This document shows, piece by piece, positions 56,050 to 64,000 of a DNA stretch of 64,000 nucleotides; position 1 is the stretch's first letter; the number at the start of each line of letters is the position of its first letter. Source of the stretch: Carallia brachiata (Eukaryota > Streptophyta > Magnoliopsida > Malpighiales > Rhizophoraceae); the NCBI GenBank assembly GCA_021464245.1, contig JADCRB010000106.1, positions 2,414,443 through 2,478,442 on the forward strand. The letters are read 5' to 3'. The position numbers were made by a program, and so were the translations under genes. The notes below the pieces were generated by a model, which was not told where the DNA came from, searched no databases, and was given only the letters and a program-made list of their open reading frames with translations.

Positions 56050-59000
56050 TGTTGATGCCATCTCGCCTTTTATACTTGTGTGGGCAAAGAGTCCACTTTT
56101 GTGGTTGCTGGCGTCTAGCCTTTTAACTCATACGAGCTAGGAGTCTGCTTTGATGTTATTCTCATCTCGCCTTTTTTATATATACGGGGAAGGAGTATAC
56201 TTTTGTTTTTGTACTTTTCGCCTTTTATACTCTTGCAGCCAAAAAGTCTATTTCTACTGTTGTTGCCATCTCACCTTTTATGTTCGTACAGGTAAGCGGG
56301 TTGGTTTTGCTATTATACTTGCCACCTTTTTTACTCTTGCAGGCAAAGAGTATACTTTTTTTGTTACTGTCGCCTCGCATTTCATACTTGTCCAGGTTAA
56401 GAGTCTGCTTTGCTGCTGTTGTCGTCTTGCCATTTATACTTGTGCTGGCATGAAGTAAAATTTTGTTGTTTTATTTTTTGCCATTTATACTCTTGCAGGC
56501 AAGGAGTCTACATTTGTTGTTGTTGCCATCTCGCCTTTTATGCTCATGGAGGTAAGGATTCAAGTTTTGCCATTGTTACCGATTCGACTTTTATACTTAT
56601 ACAGGTAAGGAGTATGCTTTGTTGTTGCAATCTCGCCTTCTATACTCTTGCGGGCAAGGAGTCTACTTTTGTTGTTGTTATCGTCTCTGCTTTTATACTC
56701 ATGCAGGAAGGAGTTTGGTTTTGTTGCTATTGCTTCTCGCCTTTCGTACTCATGTGGGTAAGGGGTATACTTTTGTTGTTGTACTTGTTGCCTTCTATAC
56801 TCTTGCAGGAAAAGAGCTTGCCTTTATTGTTGTTGTTGTCCCGCCTTTTATACTTTTGCGGGCAATAAGCCTGATTTGTTGTTGTTGTTGTCTCGACTTT
56901 TATGCTCGTGCGAGCAAGGAGTATGCTTTTATTGTTGTTGTTGTCCCGTCTTTTATACTCGTACAAGCAAGGAGTCTGCTTTCGTTGTGATTGCTGCCTC
57001 CCCTTTTATACTTGTGCAGGCAAGGAGTATGCATTGTTATTACCGACTTGTCTTTTACACTTATGCAAACAAGGAGTATGCTTTGTTGTTGCCATGTCGC
57101 CTTTTACACTCTTTTGGGCAAGGAGAATGCTTGACTATTTCCATCACGCCTTTTATACTCATGCGAGCAAGGAGTGTGCTTTGTCATTCTTGTCTTGCCT
57201 TTTATACTCGTATGGGTAGGGAGTATACTTTTGTTGTTATTATTGTCTCGTCTTTTATACATGCACGGGTAAGGAGTCCAGGATTGTTGTTGCTGCAGTC
57301 TCGGCAATTATACTCGTGCGAGCAAGCAACATGCTTTGTTGTTGTTATCTCGCCTTTTATAGTCATGCAGGCAAGGAGTATAGTTCGTTGTTGCCATCTC
57401 GCCTTTTGTACTCGGGCATGCGAGGAGTATACTTTTGTTGTTGTACTTATCACCTTTTAGACTCTAGCAGGCAAGGAGTCTGCTTTTATTGTTATTGTCA
57501 TTTCGCCTTTTATACTCGTGCGAGCTAGATGTCTGCTTTGTTGTTGTTCCCGTCTCACCTTTTATACTCGTGCAAGTAAGGATTATAATTTTGTTTTTGT
57601 GCTTTTTGCCTTTTATATCCTTGCGGGCAAGGAGTCTACTTTTTCTGTTGTTACCATCTTGGCTTTTATACTCGTGTGGGAAGGAGTCTAGTTTTGTTGT
57701 TTTTGTCGTCTCCTCTTTTATACTCGGGCAGGCGAGGAGTATACTTTTGTTTTTGTACTTGTCGGCTTTTATACTCTTGGGGGCAAGGAGCCTGTTTTTG
57801 TTGTTATTGCTGTCTCGCCTTTTATACTCGTGTGGGCTAGGGGTCTACTTTGCTGTTGTTGCCCTTTCAGCTTTTACACTCGTACGTGCAAGGGGTATGC
57901 TTTTGTCGTTGTTGTTGTCTTGTCCTTTATACTCGTATGAGCAAGGAGCCTCCTTTTGGTGTAATTGTTGTCTCGTCTTTTATACTCGTGCAGGTAAGGA
58001 CCATGCTTTGTTGTTACCGTCTTGCCTTTTATACTTGTGCGGACAAGGAGTATACTTTGTTGTCATCCTCTCGCTTGTTATACTCGTGTGGGTAAGGAGT
58101 AAGCTTTGCCGTCCCATCCTCACCTTTCATACTCGTGCAGACAGGGACTATGCTTTTGCTGTTGTTGCGGTCTCATCTTTTATACTCGTTCGGGTAAGGA
58201 GTCTAGGTTTCTTGTTATTACCGTCTCGCTTTTTATACTTGTGTTGGCAAGCAACAGGCTTTCTTGTTGCCATCGCGCCTTTTATAGTCATGCGGGCAAG
58301 AAGTATGCGTTTTTGTTGTTGTCTTTGCTTTTACACTTGGGCGGGCGGGAAGCAAACTTTCGTTGTAGTACTTGTCGCCTTTATACTCTTGCAGGCAAGG
58401 AGTTTGATTTTGTTGTTGTTGTCATCTTGCCTTATATACTCGAGAGGACTAGGCGTCTGCTTTGCTATTGTTACCATCTTGCCGTTTATACTCATTCGGG
58501 CAAGGAGTTTACTTTTGTTTTCGTGCTTTTTGCCTTTTATATTCTTCTGGGCAAGGAGTCTACATTTGTTGTTGTTGCTGTTTTGCCTTTTCTACTCGTT
58601 CGAATAAGAAGTCCGATTTTGTTGTTGTTGCCATTTCACCTTTCATACTTGGGCGCGCCAGGAGTATAATTTTGATGTTATACTTGCCGCCTTTTATACT
58701 GTTACAGACAAAGAGTCTACTTTTGTCGTTGTTGCTATATCACATTTTATACTCGTGGGGGCTAAGAGTCTGGTTTGTTGTTATTGTTGTCTAGCCTTTT
58801 ATGCTCGCGCGAGCAAGGAATATGCTTTTGTTGTTGTACTGTTTGGGTTTTATGCCCTTGCGAGCAAGGAGTCTGCTTTTATTGTTGTTACTATCATGCC
58901 GTTTATACTCGTGTGGGCAAGGAGTCTGGTTTTGATATTATTGTCGTCTTGCCTTTTATACTCATGCGGGCAAGGAGTATACTTTACTACTGTCGTTCTG

Positions 59001-59439
59001 CCTTTTATATTAGCGTCGGCAAGGAGTATGCTTTTGTTGTTATTGTCATCCCACTTTTTATTTTTGTACGAGCAAGGACTCTGGTTTTGCTATTGTTGCC
59101 GTCTCGCCTTTTATAATCCTGTGGGCAAGCAGCATGCTTTGTTGCTGCTGTCTTGCCTTTTGTACTCCTGCGGGGAAGGAGTGTGCTTTGTTGCTACCAT
59201 TTCGCTTTTTATACTCTTGCAAGGAAGGAGACGACTTTTGTTGTTGTTGTTGTCTCGCCATTTACACCCGTGTAGGCTGAAGTCTACATTGTTGTTGTTA
59301 GCGTCTCGTCTTTTGCACTCATACGGGCAAGGAATATACTTTTATCGTTTTACTTTTCGGCTTTTATACTCTTGCAGGCAAGTAGCCTACCTCTGTTATT
59401 GTTGCTGTCTCACCTTTTATACTCAAGCGGGCTAGGAGT

Positions 59440-60850
59440 CTACTTTGCTGTTGCCATGTTGCCTTTTATTCCAATGTGGTCTAGGAGTCTACTTTGCGGT
59501 TGTTGCTGTCTTGCCTCTTATACTCGCGCGGGCAAGGAGTAGACTTTTTGTTACACTTTTCGCCTTTTATGCTCTTGTGGACAAAGAGTCTGCTTTTGTT
59601 CATGTTGCTGTCTCGTTTTTTTCTACTGTGGGCAAGGAGTCTGGTTTTGTTATTGTTGCCGTCTCGCCCTTTATAATGTGGGCGATGAGTAAATAGCATT
59701 CTTTTCTATTTTTGTCTTGCCTTTTATACTTGTGTGGCCAAGGAGTTTGATTTGTTATTGTCCTCGTGTCGCCTACTCGCACGAGCAAGGAGTGTACTTT
59801 TGATGTTGTACTTTTCGCCTTTTGTACTCTTGTAGGTAAGGCATCTACTTTTGTTGTTGGTGCTGTCTCACCTTTTATATTAATGTGGGTATGGAGTTTG
59901 GTTTTGTTATTGTTGTTGTCTCCCCTTTTATAGTCATGTGGGCTAGGAGTCTATTTTGCTGTTGTTGCCGCCTCACCTTTTGTACTCGTGTGGGGAAGGA
60001 GTATGCTTTTGTTGTGTTGTCGTCTTGCCTTTTATGCTTGTACGAGCAAGGCGTTTGGCTTTGGTGTAGTCATCATCTTGCCTTTTATTTTTGTATTTTT
60101 TCCCTTTTGTATTCTTGTAGGCAAAAAGTCTACTTTTGCTATTGTTACTGTCTCAGCTTTTTTACTCGTGTGGGCAAGAAGTTTGGCTTCGTTGTTGTTG
60201 CCGTCTCCCATTTTATGCTCTTGTGGGCTAAGAGTCTGCTTTATTGTTGTTGCCGTCTCCCATTTTATGCTCTTGCGGGCTAAGAGTCTGCTTTATTGTT
60301 GTTGCCGTCTCACCTTTTGTACTTGTGCAGGGAAGGAGTCTGGTTTTGGTGCAGTCATCATCTTGCCTTTTAGACTCAAGCGGTCTAGGAGTCTACTTTG
60401 TTGTTGCCATGTTGCCTTTTATTCCTATGTGGTCTAGGAGTTTGCTTTGTGGTTGTTGCTGTCTTGCCTCTTATACTCGCGCGAGCAATGAGTAGACTTT
60501 TGCTGTTGTGCTTTTCTCCTTTTATGCTCTTGTGGGTAAGGAGTCTGCTTTTGTTCTTGTTACTGTCTCGCTTTTTTTCTATTGTGGGCAAGGAGTTTGG
60601 TTTTGTTATTGTTGCTGTCTCGCCCTTTACAATCATGTGGGCAATGAGTAAAAGCATTCTTTTCTGTTTTTGTCCTGCATTTTATTCTTGTGCGGGCAAG
60701 GAGTTTGATTTGTTATTGTCCTCGTGTTGCCTACTCGCACGAGCAAGGAGTGTACTTTTGCTATTGTACTTTTCGCCTTTTGTACTCTTGTAGGTAAGGC
60801 ATCTACTTTTGTTGTTAGTGTTGTCTCGCCTTTTATATTCATGTGGGTAA
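59440..60850. repeat. Duplicated block in array D, 958-bp offset
   Basis: A block of about 400-450 bp near 59440-59870 recurs at about 60390-60830. The landmark CCTACTCGCACGAGCAAGG lies at 59772 and 60730. Both copies share unusual monomers (TTGCCTACTCGCACGAG, AAGCATTCTTTTC and CTTTATTTC-less short units). Between the copies lies a further 60-bp local repeat (TTGCCGTCTCCCATTTTATG at about 60200 and 60260). Confidence 0.78.
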
Positions 60851-63800
60851 TGAGTTTGGTTTTATTGTTGATGTCGTCTCACCTTTTATTCTCGTGCGGG
60901 TAAGGAGTATGCTTTACTATTGTCGTCTCGTCTTTTATACTAGTGCGGGTTAGGAGTATGCTTTTGTTGTTGTTCCCGTCTAACCTTTTATACTCATACA
61001 GGTAATGAGACTAGTTTTGTTTTTGTTGTCTCCTCGCCTTTTACATTCGTGCGGACAAGCAACATGCTTTGTTGTTGCCGCCTCACCTTTTATACTCATG
61101 CAGGCAAAAAGTATTCTTTGTTGTTACTGTCTTGCCTTTCATACTCTTGCGGGCAAGGAGTCGATTTTTGTTGTTGTTGCCTTCTGACCTTTTACACTCG
61201 TACGACAAGGCATCTGGTTTTGTTTTTGTTGTCTAACCTTTTATACTCAGGTAAGTGAGGAGTATACTTTTATTGTTGTACTTGTTACCTTTTATACTCT
61301 TACTGGCAAAGAGTTTACTTTTGTTGTTGTTGTCGTGTCCCCTTTTACACTCGTACGGGCAAAGGGTGTGGCTTTGGTGCTGTTGTTGTCTTGGCTTTTA
61401 TACTCGTATGGCAAGCAACATGCTTTGTTTTTGCCATCCAGCCTTTTATACTTGTGTGGGTAAGGAGTGTGCTTTGTTGTTGTTGCCTCGCCTTTTATAC
61501 TCGTGCAGGCAAGGAGTATGCTTTTATTGTTGTTGCCGTCTCACTCTTTATACTGGTACGGGCAAGGTGTCCAATTTTGTTGTTGTTGCTAACTCGCATT
61601 TTACACTCGTACGAGTAAACAGCATGCTTGGTTGTTGTCGTCTTGCCTTTTATACTCTTCCAGGCAAGGAGTTTGTATTTGTTATTGTGGCTATCTCGCC
61701 TCTACACTCGGGTGAGCGAGGAGTATAATTTTGTCATTGTGCTTGTCGCCTTTTATACTTTTGTGGGCAAGGATTCTACTTTTGTTGTTGTTGTCATCTT
61801 GCCTTTGATACTCGTGCGGGCAAGGAGTCTGGTTTTGTTGTTGTTGCCGCCTCCCCTTTTACACTCGGGCAAGGGAGGAGTATACCTTTGTTATTGTACT
61901 TGTCACCTTTTACACTTTTGCGAGAAATGAGTTTGCTTTTGTTGTTGTTACCGTCGCCCCTTTTATGCTCGTGCAGTCTAGGAGTCTTCTTTGTTATTGT
62001 TGTCATATGGCCTTTTATACTCGTTTAGACAAGGAGTATACTTTTGTTGTTGCACTTTTTACCTTTATACTCTTGGCGACAAGGAGTCTATTTTTGTTGT
62101 TGTTGATGCCATGCCTTTTATACTCCACTGGGTAAGCAGTCTGGTTTTGTTATTGTTGTTGTCTCGCCCTTTATACTTGTGCGGGCAAGGAGTCTGGTTT
62201 TGCTATTATTGTCGTCCCCCTTTTATTCTCGTGCGGGTAACGAGTACACATTTCTTGTAGTGCTTTGTTCCTATTATACTCTTGTTAGCAAGGTGTCAGC
62301 TTTTGCTGTTGTTGTGTTGCCTTTTATACTCGTGCAGGCAAAGAGTCTGGTTTGGTTATTATTACCGTCTCGCCTTTTAAAGTCGTGCAGACGAGGAGTC
62401 TACTATGCTATTGTTGCCGTCTCGCCTTTTTTACTCGCGCCAAAGGAACATACTTTTATTGTTGTACTTTTTGCCTTTTATACTCTTGCGGGCAAGGAGT
62501 CTGCTTTTGTTTTTGTTGTTGTCTCACCTTTTATACTCGTGCGGGAAAAGAGTCTGCTTTTGTTCTAGTTGTCGTCTCACCTTTTATACTCGTGTGGTCA
62601 AAGAGACCACTTTGCAGTTGATGCTGTCTCGCATTTTATACTCGTGCGGGTAAGGAGTCTGGTTTTGTTGTTGTTGCCGTCTCGCCTTTTATACTCGTTC
62701 GGGCACGAGGGCAAGGAGCACGCTTTTGTTGTTGTCGTCTCGCACGAGTAGCCGTTATGCCTTTTATACTCGTGCAGGCAAGGACTATGGCCTGTTGTTG
62801 CCATACCACCTTTTTTTCTCGTGTAGGAAATGAAAATGCTTTTGTTGTTGTTGCCTTCTTGACTTATATACTTGTACGGGCAAGGAGTCTGGTTTTGTTG
62901 TTGTTGCCATCTCACCTTTTATACTCGGCTGGTCAAGGAGCATGCTTTGTTGCTATTGTCTCGCCTTTTGTACCCCTGTGGGTAAGGGGTATGCTTTGTT
63001 GCTGTCATCTCATCTTTTATCCTCATGCTAGCAAAGAGTATGCTTTGTTGTTGCTGTCTCGCCTTTTATACTCGTACGGCAAGGAGTCTGGTTTTGTTGT
63101 TGTCGCCGTCTTACCTTTCATACTCGTGCGGGTAAGGAGCATGTTTTGTTGTTCTCGTCTCGCCTTTTATATTCGTGCTGGCAAGGAGTATACTTTTCTA
63201 TATTCGTGCGGGCAAAGAGTATGTTCAGGTGGACGAGGAGCATATTTTTGTTGTTGTACTTTTCCCCTTTTGTACTTCTGCGTGTAAGGAGTCTGCTTTT
63301 GTTGTTGTTGCCGTCTTGCCTTTTACACTTGTGCGAGCAAGCAGCATGCTTTGCTATTGCTATCTTGCCTTTTATACTCGTACGGGCTAGGCATATACTT
63401 TTGTTGTTGTACTTTTAGCCTTTTATACTCTTGCGGGCAGGTAGTCTGCTCTTGCTATTGTTGCTGTTTCGTATTTTATACTCGTGCGGGCAATGCATCT
63501 GGTTTTGTTGTGCTTGCCGTCTTGCTTTTTATACTCGAGTAGGCTAGGAGTATACTTTTGTTGATGCACTTGATGTATTTTATACTCTTGTGGGCAAGGA
63601 ATCTACATTTGCTGTTGTTGCTGCCTCGTCTTTTATACTCAAGTCGGCAAGGAGTCTATTTTACTGTTGTTGCTATCTCGCCTTTCATGCTCGCGCTGGC
63701 AAGGAGTTTACATTTGCTATTGCTGGTGTCTTGCCTTTTATACTCGTGTAGACAAGGAGTCTGCTTTGCTGTCGTTGTCGTCTCGCCTTTTATGCTCGTT

Positions 63801-64000
63801 TGGGTAAGAAGTATATTTTTGTTGCTGCACTTTTTGCCTTTTATACTCTTAGGGGCACGAAGTATGTTTTTGTTGTTGTAGCTGTCTCGCCTTTTATACA
63901 TGTGCGGGCAAGGAGTTTGGCTTTATTTTTATTGTTGTCTCGCCTTTTACACTTGAGCCGGTGAGGAGTATACTTTTATTGTTGTACTTTGTCGCCTTTC

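Larger units (their letters stand above)
48347..64000 (-). repeat. Satellite array D (about 52-bp monomers), runs off the window
   Basis: About 14.7 kb of sequenced monomers plus a 992-N gap, with TATAAAAGG on the - strand as in array C. The start is collinear, inverted, with array A: 48347-50250 matches about 3540-1650, and 53450-53790 matches about 1640-1342. Intra-array duplications of about 565 bp (53155) and 958 bp (59440) are visible. The longest stop-free frame spans 57489-58607 and is pure satellite. No host gene was found. Confidence 0.95.

Noticed and set aside
57489..58607. Long open frame of about 370 codons that looks like a Cys/Leu-rich multi-span membrane protein, with similar frames throughout arrays A-D
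   Set aside because: It is built entirely of 52-bp satellite units, open in all three frames because the monomer strand lacks stop triplets. There is no start context, no conserved domain, and the frame rotates from unit to unit.
1342..64000. Telomeric, centromeric or 5S rDNA repeats
   Set aside because: No TTTAGGG runs and no 5S rRNA or internal Pol III boxes were found. The monomer length of about 52 bp is also unlike the usual 150-180-bp plant centromere satellites, although a centromeric role cannot be excluded from sequence alone.

Overview
The window is a plant nuclear locus, not a prokaryotic one. It holds rearranged 18S-5.8S-26S rDNA, Ty3/Gypsy LTR retrotransposon remnants whose integrase end carries a chromodomain, and four blocks of one approximately 52-bp satellite that fill about 40 kb. 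The first ITS1 has a form of the conserved angiosperm motif (GGCAC, a short spacer, then GCGCCAAG), so a flowering plant is likely. I cannot name the genus. I find no intact protein-coding host gene. The long reading frames are either satellite translations or broken retrotransposon genes.

Left part, rDNA and satellite mostly on the + strand: 18S 3' end, ITS1, 5.8S, ITS2 and 26S 5' end (31-1341); satellite A (1342-4626); integrase C-terminus, chromodomain and 3' LTR (4627-5945); a large 18S piece (5946-7254); an antisense element with RNase H, RT, protease, gag and 5' LTR (7255-10977); a second 18S piece (10978-11987); satellite B (11988-17502); 26S 3' end and the start of an IGS (17557-18211).

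Right part, rDNA and satellite mostly on the - strand: satellite C (18212-34817); a chimeric element joining antisense RNase H to a sense integrase end and a deleted LTR (34818-36093); a - strand element with RT, two gag copies around a 464-N gap, and a 5' LTR (36122-40500); 18S 5' end, a complete 2.2-kb IGS, and a 26S with an internal duplication and deletion (40501-46635); ITS2, 5.8S, ITS1 and 18S 3' end (46636-47372); LTR, leader and gag on the + strand (47380-48345); satellite D to the window end (48347-64000, with a 992-N gap).

Three results stand out. First, three LTR/18S junctions fall at the same 18S position, each with the pentamer CCTAC next to the LTR, in both orientations. This is what repeated insertion of an LTR retrotransposon at one 18S site would look like. 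Second, nearly every satellite monomer carries a TATAAAAG motif followed by a CAA-rich stretch. The motif points right in A and B and left in C and D. Third, B is an inverted copy of the first 5.4 kb of C, and A is an inverted, deleted copy of the start of D, so the locus is a set of multi-kb inverted repeats. The rRNA pieces carry many C-to-T and G-to-A changes at universally conserved CG sites, as expected of silenced, methylated rDNA pseudogenes.

Boundaries are by eye and good to a few bases at sharp junctions, and to tens of bases for degenerate domains. An isolated N at 48346 sits exactly on a gag/satellite junction, so some of the architecture could come from assembly.
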